Shown: piece by piece, positions 53,159 through 63,205 of the stretch
How the letters are laid out: each line of letters opens with the position of its first letter
How positions within the stretch are numbered: position 1 is the stretch's first letter
From: Pantoea sp. alder81
Lineage (GTDB): Bacteria > Pseudomonadota > Gammaproteobacteria > Enterobacterales > Enterobacteriaceae
Assembly (NCBI RefSeq): GCF_020179835.1
Contig: NZ_JAIUDA010000002.1
Location: 1 to 64,000, forward strand
Reading direction: 5' to 3'
DNA length: 64,000 nucleotides
Program-made: the position numbers and the translations under genes
Notes under the pieces: model-generated
What the model was told of the DNA's origin: nothing
Seen by the model: only the letters and a program-made list of their open reading frames with translations
Databases searched by the model: none

Positions 53159-54057
53159 TCCGGCAGATGCCGTCGCGCTTCGTCAAAGAAATGTTGAGCC
53201 AGCGGCGATGCCCTGCCCGGCTCAGCAATCACTAATGCCGCCTGGCGCCCCATGGGCGCCATCTCAATCGGGCGCCGCGCCAGATCCTGCAGCAGCTCCG
53301 GCAGCAAATGGCCGTGAGGTGAAATCATCACGCCTAATCCCACCTGCGCACTCTGCAACAGCTGCATAATCGACGCACTTTCGACGATCACTCTTGGCAG
53401 CAGGCCGGTTTCTCGCAGCTGTCCATCCACATAACGTCGGAAATAGCGCGTAGGCTCGGCGAGGCACAACGGTTGTTGCGCCAACAACGTGAGTGAAAGG
53501 GTTGAGTGTTCCAGCAATTCCGGAAAATGTTGAGGATTAAAAATTGCTTCGACGCCTGGATCTTTCAACAATGCGGTCTGGAAATGCAGTTCGCGCAGTG
53601 CGGTCAACTCAAAAAATCCAATCCCGCCATCCACGGTGTGGCTGTTGAGCGCTTCCAGCAATTGATCGGCGCTCATGGCTGACACGCGATAGTCCAGCTG
53701 CGGATAACGAGCTTCCACTGCTTTCAACAGCGCGGGCAGCGCGACGCTGCATTGCGGCATCACGCCCAGCCGTAAGGTGCCGTTGACGCCATGCTTCAGC
53801 GATTCAACTTCCAGCTTCAGGCCCGAGTAAACCGACACGATCTCACGCGCCCAGGTCAGTACGCGTTCCCCTTCCGGCGTAAAGCCATCGAAGTTGTTGC
53901 TGCGATTGATCAGCGATAAGCCCAGCTCGCGCTCAAGATTTTTTAACCGCATCGATAAAGTCGGCTGACTGACAAAACTGGCCTCTGCGGCGCGGCCGAA
54001 ATGGCGTTCACGCTCTAAATTGCAGAGGTAGATCAATTGCTTAATGTCGATGTTAAT
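53155..54057 (-). CDS. LysR-family regulator, probable AUU start
   Basis: 300 residues from the AUU at 54057 (M-N-I-D-I-K-Q-L). N-terminal winged helix RHFGRAAEASFVSQPTLSMR LKNLE (residues ~19-43) and the two-lobe effector domain from ~95. No ATG, GTG or TTG that keeps helix 1 is available: the only standard start, TTG 54036, would remove residues 1-7 of the usual IKQL segment. An agggcgg site precedes the AUU. Target genes are unknown; it is convergent with yciW and not divergent from any gene close by. Confidence 0.8.
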   Translation of the reverse strand: MNIDIKQLIYLCNLERERHFGRAAEASFVSQPTLSMRLKNLERELGLSLINRSNNFDGFTPEGERVLTWAREIVSVYSGLKLEVESLKHGVNGTLRLGVMPQCSVALPALLKAVEARYPQLDYRVSAMSADQLLEALNSHTVDGGIGFFELTALRELHFQTALLKDPGVEAIFNPQHFPELLEHSTLSLTLLAQQPLCLAEPTRYFRRYVDGQLRETGLLPRVIVESASIMQLLQSAQVGLGVMISPHGHLLPELLQDLARRPIEMAPMGRQAALVIAEPGRASPLAQHFFDEARRHLPD

Positions 54058-54302
54058 ATCCGCCCTGAAGTCACGATCGCGCTATGTTAGCAAACCCGCG
54101 CGGCTTTATCCGGTTCACAATGCAAAAAGCACAAAGGCCGCCGTTCGGCAGCCTTCGGTTGAAAGTTAATGCCCCACCCGGCGCTTATCTCCGGCACTCT
54201 TAATGGCTTAGCTCTTGAAGGGGGAAGTCATCATCCCCGATCTCAGCGTTGGGCATTTAACATTGATTGCTAAATTTATTATTAGCGTGGTAACTAAATG
54301 TA

Positions 54303-55892
54303 TTAAGCCACGCCCAGGGCACTTTTCACATCGTTGGCAATCTTCTCGACCTGCGGGCCATAAATCACCTGAACATCATGTTCACTGACACGGTTAACCC
54401 CATTCGCGCCGGTGGTCATCAACGTCTGTTCGACCACTTCATTCATCTGTTTCACACGCACCCGCAGACGAGTGAAGCAGCAATCGATGTCCTCTATATT
54501 GGCCTCGCCGCCCAGCCCGCTAATAATCACTTTGGTGCGTTCATCGGCGGCGACCTGCGCGGTTTGTGGCTCTTCATCGGATTCGCGACCTGGCGTTTCC
54601 ACCCGCATCCGCGTGATGACAAAACGAAAACCGTAATAATAAATCGGCACATAGATTACGCCGAGCGCGACCGTCCACCACCAGTGAGTTTTGCTGCCGC
54701 CAAGGATGCCAAACACCACGAGGTCAATAGCACCACCTTGCACATTGCCGATCATCAGATGCAGCATCGACATCAGCATAAACGACAGACCAGTCAACAG
54801 CGCATGGAGGATGTAGAGCACCGGAGAGACAAAGATGAAGCAGAACTCCAGCGGTTCGGTGATGCCCGTGGTGAATGACGTCAGCGCGCCCGCTAGCACC
54901 AGTGCTTTAACACGCTGCTTATGTTCCGGACGCGCGGTGTGATAGATCGCCAGCGCGGCAGCAGGTAAACCAAACATCATGACCGGGATTTTGCCTTGGG
55001 CAAGAAACTGCGTGGCGCTGCGCACCGTGTCATCAGGAATCGCGCCGGGATGGGTCAGCGAGCTATTGAAGATGTTTAAAGCGCCCACGATGGTTTGTCC
55101 ATCCACCGTCGCCATGCCACCGATTGGCGTAAAGCGCACAGTTTCATTAAGAATGTGGTGCAAGCCAGTCGGAATCAGCAGGCGTTCTCCGGTGCCCAAC
55201 AAAAACGCGCCGTACTGTCCACTTTTGCCAATCATCTGCCCTACCCATGCAATCCCCTGGCCAATGGTCGGCCAGACCATCGCCAACAGCACGCCAATCA
55301 AGGGCAGTACCACCACGGTCACGATGGGTACAAAGCGCCGTCCACCAAAAAAACTGATCGCAGTCGGCAATTGCTGAGTGTAGAAACGGTTGTGCAATGC
55401 CACAGTGATCAGCCCGGCAATCACCCCACCAAGCACGCTCATGTTGTAGGTGAAAATGCCCAACATCTCGATGTATTCGGCCGAAGTCATCATGGCCGTG
55501 GTTTGATCCATGCCCGCTTGCTGTAAGGCAGCCGGCGTGGCGGTGACTGCAGTCAGCCCTTTCGCCGCCAGCGTGGCGTTGATCCCCACGTTCATGGCGA
55601 TATAACCAATCACTGCCGCAAACGCCGCGGTGGGTTTCTCCGCTTTTGCTAAGCCAATCGCACTGGCCACCGCAAAGAAAACCGGCAGATTGGCAAAGAG
55701 CGCCGCTGCAACTTTACGGATAAAGTCGATGATCAGTTGCGGCACCTGCATATTGGCGAAAGCATCGCCGGTCACTGCGGGGTTCTGCATTGCCGCCGCC
55801 AGTCCGAGAAAGATACCCGCGGCGGCGATGACCGAAATCGGCATCATCAACGCTTTACCAAAGGCGTGAATTTGACTGGCCAGATTCTTCAT
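54303..55892 (-). CDS. Glucose-family PTS transporter, EIICB (MalX/GlvC-like)
   Basis: 529 residues. EIIC part (1-425) with about ten membrane segments, GTGERLLIPTGLHHILNE (~232-249) and TEPLEFCFIFVSPVLY (~348-363) as in the glucose-family sugar channel. A linker leads to an EIIB domain (~450-529) with the phosphorylated cysteine in IEDIDCCFTRLRVRV (second Cys fits the usual DxCxTRLR) and IYGPQVEKI. It would import and phosphorylate a glucoside with EIIA from another gene; no hydrolase or regulator sits next to it. Likeness is greatest to MalX and alpha-glucoside transporters. gaaaggg site before ATG. Confidence 0.9.
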   Translation of the reverse strand: MKNLASQIHAFGKALMMPISVIAAAGIFLGLAAAMQNPAVTGDAFANMQVPQLIIDFIRKVAAALFANLPVFFAVASAIGLAKAEKPTAAFAAVIGYIAMNVGINATLAAKGLTAVTATPAALQQAGMDQTTAMMTSAEYIEMLGIFTYNMSVLGGVIAGLITVALHNRFYTQQLPTAISFFGGRRFVPIVTVVVLPLIGVLLAMVWPTIGQGIAWVGQMIGKSGQYGAFLLGTGERLLIPTGLHHILNETVRFTPIGGMATVDGQTIVGALNIFNSSLTHPGAIPDDTVRSATQFLAQGKIPVMMFGLPAAALAIYHTARPEHKQRVKALVLAGALTSFTTGITEPLEFCFIFVSPVLYILHALLTGLSFMLMSMLHLMIGNVQGGAIDLVVFGILGGSKTHWWWTVALGVIYVPIYYYGFRFVITRMRVETPGRESDEEPQTAQVAADERTKVIISGLGGEANIEDIDCCFTRLRVRVKQMNEVVEQTLMTTGANGVNRVSEHDVQVIYGPQVEKIANDVKSALGVA

Positions 55893-55978
55893 GAGTGCGC
55901 CCTTTCCTCAATTGAAAGAGCAATTATTAGCCAGTTATTGATATTGCACGTCGCCACACGTCTGATCAGCCAGCAAAA

Positions 55979-55994
55979 TTTGAAGTGCATCACA
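55979..55994. promoter_or_regulatory. Predicted CRP site upstream of the PTS gene
   Basis: tttga-agtgca-tcaca fits the TGTGA-N6-TCACA consensus at 8 of 10 positions, about 87 bp before the PTS start and 145 bp before ydeP. Catabolite control of the PTS gene would be expected. Confidence 0.55.
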
Positions 55995-56138
55995 CTTAAC
56001 GGGCGTTCATCGCGATAAACGCCGCCTATCGCACCATTAAACCAATCAATTAGACAACTTTTGCAGTCAGTCGCACACTTTCCCTCAACAGAAGTCATAT
56101 TCTGATAACAATTCATAAACAATAAGCCTGCAACGACT

Positions 56139-58448
56139 ATGAAATTTAAACGTAAGATTCAGCCTTATCGTGCCGCTGCTGGCGGCTGGGGCTCTTTGGA
56201 AGCAACCACCCGTTTTGTCCTTGATAGTAAAGCTGCCCTGAAAAACATGCGTAATTTGATGCGCATGAACAAAGCTCGCGGCTTTGACTGCCCAGGTTGC
56301 GCGTGGGGTGATGACAATAAAAGTACCTTCAGCTTCTGTGAGAACGGCGCGAAAGCCGTGACCTGGGAAGCAACCCGCCGCGTGGTGGAGCCTGAGTTTT
56401 TTGCGCAGCACAGCGTGAGTACGCTTTACCAACAGAGCGACTATTTCCTTGAGTATCAGGGACGCCTGACGCATCCAATGCGCTACAACAGTGCCACCGA
56501 TCACTATGAACCGATCAGCTGGGACGATGCGCTGGCGATGATTGCCCGTCATCTTAAAGCGATGGATCATCCCGACCAGATGGAGCTTTACACTTCCGGT
56601 CGCGCCAGTAACGAAGCTTCATGGCTTTATCAGCTGTTTGGCCGCGTGATGGGCACCAATAACTTCCCTGACTGTTCCAACATGTGCCACGAAGCCAGCG
56701 GCACCGGCTTGAAACGCAGTATTGGCGTCGGTAAAGGCACCATCCGCCTTGATGACTTTGACCACGCTGACGCGATTTTCGTTATCGGTCAGAATCCGGG
56801 GACTAACCATCCACGTATGCTGCACAGCCTGCGCCACGCGGCCGATCACGGTGCGAAAATTGTCACGTTTAACACCCTGCGCGAGCGCGGGCTGGAACGT
56901 TTTGCCGATCCGCAAAAACCGCTGGAAATCGTTACCTCTAAAGCAGGTACGATTAGTTCTGCCTATTACCAGCCAAATCTTGGCGGTGATATGGCGGCAA
57001 TTCGTGGCATGGTGAAAACCCTGCTGGAAGTTCAGCGTGAGCGTTTAGCGGCGGGTGAACCGGGTATCTTTGATCAGGCGTTTATTGATGCCAATACCCA
57101 TGGTATCGAGAGCTATCTGGCTGCCGTAGACAACACACGCTGGGACGATATCGTGCGTCAATCGGGTCTGAGCGAAGCACAGATCCGGGAAGCGGCGGCA
57201 ATCTACCAGAGCGCTGAGCGCATCATCATCACCTGGGCGATGGGCGTGACTCAGCATAAACATTCGGTTGATACCGTCCGTGAAATCACCAACCTGCAGC
57301 TGCTGTTTGGCCAGCTAGGTAAAAAAGGTGCCGGCCTGTGTCCGGTGCGTGGTCACAGTAACGTGCAGGGCAACCGCACCATGGGGATCGATGAGAAACC
57401 CAATAAGCCGTTCCTTGATGCGTTAGGTAACCATTTCGGCTTCGAACCGCCGCGTGAACACGGCCATAACACCGTTGAAGCGCTGGGCGCGATGCTGCGT
57501 GATGAAGTAAAAGTGCTGATCGCCCTGGGCGGCAACCTTGCTGCCGCCGCACCCGATTCACCGGTGACGGAAGAAGCGCTGCAGCATTGCGGTCTGACCG
57601 TGCACATCAGCACCAAGCTCAATCGTAGCCATTTAGTGCCGGGTCACGAAGGTTTGATCCTGCCGACGCTGGGCCGTACGGAACGCGACCGTCAGGCCAG
57701 CGGTAATCAGTTCATAACCGTTGAAGACTCTTTCAGCATGGTGCACGCCTCAGAAGGCGTTGGAATCCCACTGGCAGACACGCAGCGCTCTGAAACCGCG
57801 ATTGTTGCCGGTATTGCTCACGCCACGCTAGGCAGTGACAAGATTGACTGGCTGGGCATGGCGGATGATTACAATGTGATCCGCGATCACATTGGCGCCA
57901 CCATTCCAGGCTTTGCCGACTTCAATATCAAATGCGATATTCCGGGCGGATTCTACCTTGGTAGCGCCGCGGCAGAGTTGCGATTCAACACGCCAAGTAA
58001 ACTGGCGGAATTCAGCGCGGCAGCCCTGCCAACCTCGCTGTTCCCGCAGTTGGGCAATGATGTTGAAGTGCCGTTCACGCTGCAGACGCTGCGTTCGCAT
58101 GACCAGTACAACACCACGATTTACGGCCTCGATGACCGTTATCGTGGCGTGTACGGTCAGCGTGAAGTGGTGTTTATCCACCCGGACGATATGGCGTCAC
58201 TCGGCTTCAGCGAAGGTCAGTTGGTGGATATCGAAACGCTGTGGAATGATGGCCTGACGCGTCGGGTGAGTGGCTTTAAACTGGTGCCGTATAACATTCC
58301 GCGCGGTAATCTGGCGGCGTATTATCCGGAAACCAACCCGCTGGTGCCGCTCTCCAGCTATGGTGACGGCAGCGGGACGCCGACCTCGAAATCGGTGCCG
58401 GTGAAACTGGCATTAACCGCTGCTCTTCCTACGCAGCGCATCGCCTAA
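56139..58448 (+). CDS. ydeP: Molybdopterin oxidoreductase of the FdhF/YdeP family
   Basis: 769 residues (E. coli YdeP 759). Bis-MGD enzyme related to formate dehydrogenase H but without the selenocysteine/Fe-S N-terminal cluster: the region DCPGCAWGDDNKSTFSFCEN (50-69) has cysteines in an unusual arrangement. Cofactor-contact segments ELYTSGRASNEASWLYQLFG, GQNPGTNHPRML and GHSNVQGNRTMGI are present. YdeP is linked to acid resistance in E. coli; substrate unknown. Divergent from the PTS gene. Followed by a terminator. Confidence 0.9.
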   Translation: MKFKRKIQPYRAAAGGWGSLEATTRFVLDSKAALKNMRNLMRMNKARGFDCPGCAWGDDNKSTFSFCENGAKAVTWEATRRVVEPEFFAQHSVSTLYQQSDYFLEYQGRLTHPMRYNSATDHYEPISWDDALAMIARHLKAMDHPDQMELYTSGRASNEASWLYQLFGRVMGTNNFPDCSNMCHEASGTGLKRSIGVGKGTIRLDDFDHADAIFVIGQNPGTNHPRMLHSLRHAADHGAKIVTFNTLRERGLERFADPQKPLEIVTSKAGTISSAYYQPNLGGDMAAIRGMVKTLLEVQRERLAAGEPGIFDQAFIDANTHGIESYLAAVDNTRWDDIVRQSGLSEAQIREAAAIYQSAERIIITWAMGVTQHKHSVDTVREITNLQLLFGQLGKKGAGLCPVRGHSNVQGNRTMGIDEKPNKPFLDALGNHFGFEPPREHGHNTVEALGAMLRDEVKVLIALGGNLAAAAPDSPVTEEALQHCGLTVHISTKLNRSHLVPGHEGLILPTLGRTERDRQASGNQFITVEDSFSMVHASEGVGIPLADTQRSETAIVAGIAHATLGSDKIDWLGMADDYNVIRDHIGATIPGFADFNIKCDIPGGFYLGSAAAELRFNTPSKLAEFSAAALPTSLFPQLGNDVEVPFTLQTLRSHDQYNTTIYGLDDRYRGVYGQREVVFIHPDDMASLGFSEGQLVDIETLWNDGLTRRVSGFKLVPYNIPRGNLAAYYPETNPLVPLSSYGDGSGTPTSKSVPVKLALTAALPTQRIA

Positions 58449-58470
58449 GTCCTCTGCGCTATCAGAAGGT

Positions 58471-58495
58471 AAAAAGCCGCGTAATGCGGCTTTTT
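58471..58495 (+). terminator. Rho-independent terminator after ydeP
   Basis: 10-bp stem aaaaagccgc/gcggcttttt with a 5-base loop, 22 bp after the stop. Confidence 0.88.
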
Positions 58496-58574
58496 AGCCT
58501 GTTTTGGCCTTGCCGCGCGCCCCTGATTCGCGTAAAACTGTCCACCGCTCTTAGGCCACGAAACTAAATACATT

Positions 58575-60509
58575 ATGTTCCAGGATAACCCGCTGCTCGC
58601 GCAGCTTAAAGAGAAGCTTCACGCGCAAACTCCGCGCGCCGAAGGTGTTGTGAAAGGCACAGAAAAAGGCTTTGGCTTCCTCGAAGTCGATGCTCAAAAA
58701 AGCTACTTCATTCCCCCTCCGCAGATGAAAAAAGTGATGCACGGTGACCGTATTTCTGCGGTGATCCACACTGATAAAGATCGCGAGAGCGCCGAGCCGG
58801 AAACCCTGATTGAGCCGTTCCTCACCCGCTTTGTTGGCCGCGTACAGAAGAAGGACGATCGTTTGTCGATTGTGCCTGACCATCCGCTGCTGAAAGAGGC
58901 GATTCAGTGCCGCGCTGCCCGTGACGTCACCCATGATTTCCAGAATGGCGACTGGGCCGTGGCTGAAATGCGCCGCCATCCGCTTAAAGGCGATCGCGGA
59001 TTCTATGCTGAACTCACCGAATTCATTGTCACTGCGAACGATCACCTCGCGCCGTGGTGGGTCACCCTGTCACGCCATAATCTGGAACGTGAAGCCCCTA
59101 ACGTTGGCTTCGGCGAGATGCTGGATGAGCAGTTAGAACGCGAAGACCTCACCGCGCTGAACTTCGTGACTATCGACAGTGCCAGCACGGAAGATATGGA
59201 TGATGCGCTGTATGTTGAAGAACAGGCTGACGGCCATCTGCTGCTGACCATTGCCATCGCCGATCCGACCGCTTATGTAGCGGAAGGCAGCGAGCTGGAT
59301 AAACTGGCTTCTAAACGCGCCTTTACCAATTATCTGCCTGGTTTCAACATCCCCATGCTGCCACGCGAACTGTCTGATGACATCTGTTCGCTGCGTCCAA
59401 ATGTGCGTCGTCCTGCGCTGGCTTGCCGCGTGACGCTTGCGGCAGATGGTAGCGTGGCAGGGGAAGTGCACTTCTTCGCCGCATGGATCGAATCCAAAGC
59501 CAAGCTGGTTTACGACGAAGTGTCGGATTGGCTGGAAAACGCCGGTAGCTGGCAGCCAGAGAACGACGCGATTGCCGAGCAGATTCGCTTGTTGCATCGT
59601 GTGTGCCTGGCGCGCAGCGAGTGGCGTCAAACCCATGCATTGGTATTCAAAGATCGTCCTGATTACCGTTTTGTACTGGGTGAAAAAGGCGAAGTGCTGG
59701 ATATCATTTCTGAGCCACGTCGCATCGCCAACCGCATCGTGGAAGAGTCGATGATTCTGGCCAACGTCTGTGCGGCCAAAGTGCTGCAGGAGAAGCTGGG
59801 CTTCGGTATCTATAACCTGCACACCGGTTTTGATCTGGCGAATGCCGAGCAAGCCGCTGGCGTGCTGGCCGGTCACGGTATCACCGTGGATCCTCAGGCC
59901 ATCACCACACTGGAAGGCTTCCGTCAGCTGCGCCGTGAACTGGATGCCCAGCCAACGCAGTATCTCGACAGCCGCATTCGTCGCTTCCAGAGCTTCGCTG
60001 AAGTCGGCACCGAACCGGGTCCACACTTTGGTCTGGGTCTCGAAGCCTATGCGACCTGGACATCACCGATTCGTAAATTCGGCGATATGATCAACCATCG
60101 CCTGCTGAAAGCTATTGTGCGTGGCGAAAGCATTGCGCGTCCAAAAGACGAGTTCACCACCATTATGAGTGAGCGTCGTCGCCTGAACCGTATGGCCGAG
60201 CGTGACGTGGGTGACTGGCTGTATGCGCGCTTCCTCTCGCCGTCTGCGGGCACTGATCGTAAGTTCAGCGCCGAGATCATTGATGTCTCTCGCGGCGGTA
60301 TGCGCGTGCGTCTGCTGGAAAATGGCGCGGTTGCCTTTATTCCTGCCCCATTCATCCACGCGGTGCGTGATGAGATGGTGTGTTCACAGGAGAGCGGCAC
60401 CGTGCAGATCAAAGGCGAAGTGGCCTACCGCGTGACCGACATCATCGACGTGACCATCGCTGAAGTGCGTATGGAAACCCGTAGCGTTGTGGCGCGCCCG
60501 GCTGCCTGA
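58575..60509 (+). CDS. rnb: Exoribonuclease II
   Basis: 644 residues, same as E. coli RNase II. N-terminal cold-shock domains (1-190), RNB catalytic domain with the magnesium-binding aspartates in [18 protein letters not shown] (~200-217), and a C-terminal S1 domain (~555-640). Degrades unstructured RNA from the 3' end to small oligomers. The start has a poor ribosome binding site, as in E. coli. Followed by a terminator. Confidence 0.97.
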   Translation: MFQDNPLLAQLKEKLHAQTPRAEGVVKGTEKGFGFLEVDAQKSYFIPPPQMKKVMHGDRISAVIHTDKDRESAEPETLIEPFLTRFVGRVQKKDDRLSIVPDHPLLKEAIQCRAARDVTHDFQNGDWAVAEMRRHPLKGDRGFYAELTEFIVTANDHLAPWWVTLSRHNLEREAPNVGFGEMLDEQLEREDLTALNFVTIDSASTEDMDDALYVEEQADGHLLLTIAIADPTAYVAEGSELDKLASKRAFTNYLPGFNIPMLPRELSDDICSLRPNVRRPALACRVTLAADGSVAGEVHFFAAWIESKAKLVYDEVSDWLENAGSWQPENDAIAEQIRLLHRVCLARSEWRQTHALVFKDRPDYRFVLGEKGEVLDIISEPRRIANRIVEESMILANVCAAKVLQEKLGFGIYNLHTGFDLANAEQAAGVLAGHGITVDPQAITTLEGFRQLRRELDAQPTQYLDSRIRRFQSFAEVGTEPGPHFGLGLEAYATWTSPIRKFGDMINHRLLKAIVRGESIARPKDEFTTIMSERRRLNRMAERDVGDWLYARFLSPSAGTDRKFSAEIIDVSRGGMRVRLLENGAVAFIPAPFIHAVRDEMVCSQESGTVQIKGEVAYRVTDIIDVTIAEVRMETRSVVARPAA

Positions 60510-60521
60510 GCATGAATATCC

Positions 60522-60552
60522 GCGGGATAACAGCCGTTATCCCGCATTTTTC
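60522..60552 (+). terminator. Rho-independent terminator after rnb
   Basis: 10-bp stem gcgggataac/gttatcccgc with a 4-base loop and T run. Confidence 0.88.
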
Positions 60553-60693
60553 CCCCTAAGTTTTATCCGATATTAAATTTGCCTTCCGCTTCACACTTCT
60601 GATTCGATTCCCTGTCGTTAACAATTCATTACATTACTTTTAACTTGTTGTATCCGATCGCCTATTTTCCCGGTCTCTACAAGGAGTTAACTC

Positions 60694-62760
60694 ATGAACA
60701 ACGTCAAAACCAGATTGATCTGGTTAGCGGTGGCGTTAATTGGTGCGGGTGCGTTTGCCATGCTTGCGCTCAGCCGTGGCGAACACGTCAACGCTGTCTG
60801 GCTGGTGATTGCGTCCGTTGCCTGTTACAGCATTGCTTATCGCTTCTACAGCCTGTTTATCGCTGAACGTATTTTCGAGCTGGATGATCGTCGCCGCACG
60901 CCTGCCGAGCGGCTAAATGATGGTCTCGATTATGTCCCCACCAACAAATGGGTGCTGTTCGGCCACCACTTCGCGGCGATTGCCGGAGCCGGTCCTCTGG
61001 TTGGCCCAATCCTCGCGGCGCAAATGGGCTTCCTGCCCGGCACCATCTGGATTCTGGTTGGCGTGATGATGGCCGGAGCGGTGCAGGATTTCCTGATTCT
61101 GTTTATCTCCACGCGCCGTGATGGCCGCTCGCTCGGTGAGATGGCACGTCAGGAGTTGGGTTCCTTTGCCGGTGTGGTCACCATGCTCGGTGCGCTCGGC
61201 GTGATGATTATCATCCTGTCCGCGCTGGCGCTGGTGGTAGTGAAAGCGCTGGCTAACAGTCCGTGGGGGCTGTTTACCATCGCCGCGACGATTCCTATTG
61301 CCTTGTTTATGGGCGTGTATATGCGTTTTCTGCGCCCGGGTAAAATCGCAGAGGTGTCCATCATTGGTTTTGTGTTGATGATGGCAGCGATTATTTACGG
61401 CGGTGATGTGGCTGCCGATCCCTACTGGGGACCGCTGTTCACGCTGAAAGGCACCGAACTGACGTGGGTGTTGGTGATTTACGGCTTTGTGGCTTCTTCT
61501 CTGCCGGTGTGGCTGCTGCTGGCCCCCCGTGATTACCTGTCAACCTTCCTGAAAATCGGCGTCATTATCGGGCTGGCGGTAGGCATTCTGTTCGCCATGC
61601 CGGAACTGAAAATGCCGGCGGTGACCAAATTTATTGACGGTAGCGGACCGGTGTTCTCCGGCGCACTGTTCCCGTTCCTGTTTATCACCATCGCTTGTGG
61701 TGCGATTTCCGGCTTCCACGCGCTGGTCTCCAGCGGTACCACACCAAAGTTGGTGGAGCGCGAAAGTCATATCCGCTTTATCGGCTATGGCGCGATGTTA
61801 ATGGAATCCTTTGTGGCGATCATGGCGCTGATTTGCGCCTCAGTGCTGGATCCGGGCGTCTATTTTGCGATGAACTCACCCGCAGCGCTGATCGGCACCA
61901 CCGTTGAGAGCGCTTCGCAGGTGATTAACGGTTGGGGCTTTGTGGTTACGCCCGAGATGCTGAGCGGCATTGCGCGCGATGTCGGTGAAAGCACCGTGCT
62001 GTCACGCGCGGGCGGCGCGCCCACATTTGCAGTCGGTATGGCGCATATCATCACAGAAGTGTTTAACAGCCGGGCGATGATGGCCTTCTGGTACCACTTC
62101 GCCATTCTGTTCGAAGCGCTGTTCATCCTGACGGCAGTGGATGCCGGTACCCGTGCCTGCCGTTTTATGGTGCAGGATTTGGTCGGCACCGTGGTGCCAT
62201 CGATGGCCAACAACCGTTCGTGGCTGGGTAATATGGCGGGCACCACCGTGGCGGTGGCCGGCTGGGGCTTCTTTGTATATCAGGGCGTGGTCGATCCGCT
62301 GGGCGGCATCAATACCCTGTGGCCGCTGTTTGGTATTGGTAACCAGATGCTGGCCTCAATGGCGTTGATTCTGGGTACCGTGGTGTTGTTCAAAATGAAA
62401 AAGCAGCGCTATGCGTGGGTCACCATCGTGCCGACCGCCTGGCTGTTCATCACTTCGATGACCGCGGGCTGGCAGAAGATTTTTCATGAGAAACCCTCGA
62501 TTGGTTTCCTTGCGCAGGCCAACAAGTTCCGTAAAGGCATTGATGAAGGCATGGTCATCGCACCGGCGAAAACCGTGGCGGACATGCAAGCCATCGTGTT
62601 TAGCAATCAAATTAACGCGGCCCTGTGCGGCTTCTTTATGCTGGTGGCTGTCACCATGTTGATTGCGGCCTTCTTTGTCATCCGCCGTGCACTGCGCAGT
62701 GACGTGCCCACCACCCACGAATCCGAAGTCTCCCTGCGTAAGGAGGTGCGAAATGTCTGA
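60694..62760 (+). CDS. cstA: Carbon starvation protein CstA, peptide/pyruvate transporter
   Basis: 688 residues with many membrane segments; E. coli CstA has 701. Shared signature segments include VLFGHHFAAIAGAGPLVGPI (~88-107), FITIACGAISGFHALVSSGT (~330-349), FWYHFAILFEALFILTAVDA (~467-486) and GVVDPLGGINTLWPLFGI. The RRDGRSLGE and INTLWPLFGIGNQ details are closer to CstA than to the pyruvate importer BtsT, its paralogue. It takes up pyruvate or peptides on starvation. An aaggag site precedes the ATG. The stop overlaps ybdD. Confidence 0.93.
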   Translation: MNNVKTRLIWLAVALIGAGAFAMLALSRGEHVNAVWLVIASVACYSIAYRFYSLFIAERIFELDDRRRTPAERLNDGLDYVPTNKWVLFGHHFAAIAGAGPLVGPILAAQMGFLPGTIWILVGVMMAGAVQDFLILFISTRRDGRSLGEMARQELGSFAGVVTMLGALGVMIIILSALALVVVKALANSPWGLFTIAATIPIALFMGVYMRFLRPGKIAEVSIIGFVLMMAAIIYGGDVAADPYWGPLFTLKGTELTWVLVIYGFVASSLPVWLLLAPRDYLSTFLKIGVIIGLAVGILFAMPELKMPAVTKFIDGSGPVFSGALFPFLFITIACGAISGFHALVSSGTTPKLVERESHIRFIGYGAMLMESFVAIMALICASVLDPGVYFAMNSPAALIGTTVESASQVINGWGFVVTPEMLSGIARDVGESTVLSRAGGAPTFAVGMAHIITEVFNSRAMMAFWYHFAILFEALFILTAVDAGTRACRFMVQDLVGTVVPSMANNRSWLGNMAGTTVAVAGWGFFVYQGVVDPLGGINTLWPLFGIGNQMLASMALILGTVVLFKMKKQRYAWVTIVPTAWLFITSMTAGWQKIFHEKPSIGFLAQANKFRKGIDEGMVIAPAKTVADMQAIVFSNQINAALCGFFMLVAVTMLIAAFFVIRRALRSDVPTTHESEVSLRKEVRNV

Positions 62761-63049
62761 GTCCATTCATCGCTGGAGAAAACCGGTCGGCGCGTGGCAG
62801 ATTCAGCAATGCTTACCGATCGCAACCCAGGCCCTCGGGCAAAATCTTAATCGCTGGCAACGCCTCTGGCAGGGATTGAAGCAAAGTTTTCGCTTAATGG
62901 TTGGCGTTCACGACTATCAAACTTATCTGAAGCATATGCGCGAGCACCATCCCGAGCAGATGCCTATGGATGAGCGCGCGTTTCATCGCTACTGCCTCGA
63001 AGCCCGTTTTCCCAGCCAGGCAGGCAAGCTCGGCAAGTGTCCTTGCTGA
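62753..63049 (+). CDS. YbdD/YjiX-family small protein
   Basis: 98 residues. The core QSFRLMVGVHDYQTYLKHMR followed by HHPEQMPMDERAFHR matches the short YbdD and YjiX proteins that always accompany cstA or btsT; here an extra ~35 N-terminal residues are present. It overlaps the cstA stop by 8 bp with aaggaggtg just before, so the pair is coupled. The exact role is unknown, but YbdD is reported to be needed for full pyruvate transport. Confidence 0.9.
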   Translation: MSESIHRWRKPVGAWQIQQCLPIATQALGQNLNRWQRLWQGLKQSFRLMVGVHDYQTYLKHMREHHPEQMPMDERAFHRYCLEARFPSQAGKLGKCPC

Positions 63050-63056
63050 CATTTTT

Positions 63057-63080
63057 AAGCCCCGATTTTCGGGGCTTTTT
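63057..63080 (+). terminator. Rho-independent terminator after ybdD-like gene
   Basis: 9-bp stem aagccccga/tcggggctt with a 3-base loop and T run. Confidence 0.88.
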
Positions 63081-63205
63081 CGTGCCATTCTTTAGTGAAA
63101 ACAAAAATATATTTGGTTTGCATCTTGTGCTAACGCAGGAGGTTGAATACTGTTGCTAAAATAATGAGATACCGCCTGCTCAGCATTTCCCCGGAGGAAG
63201 TTTCC

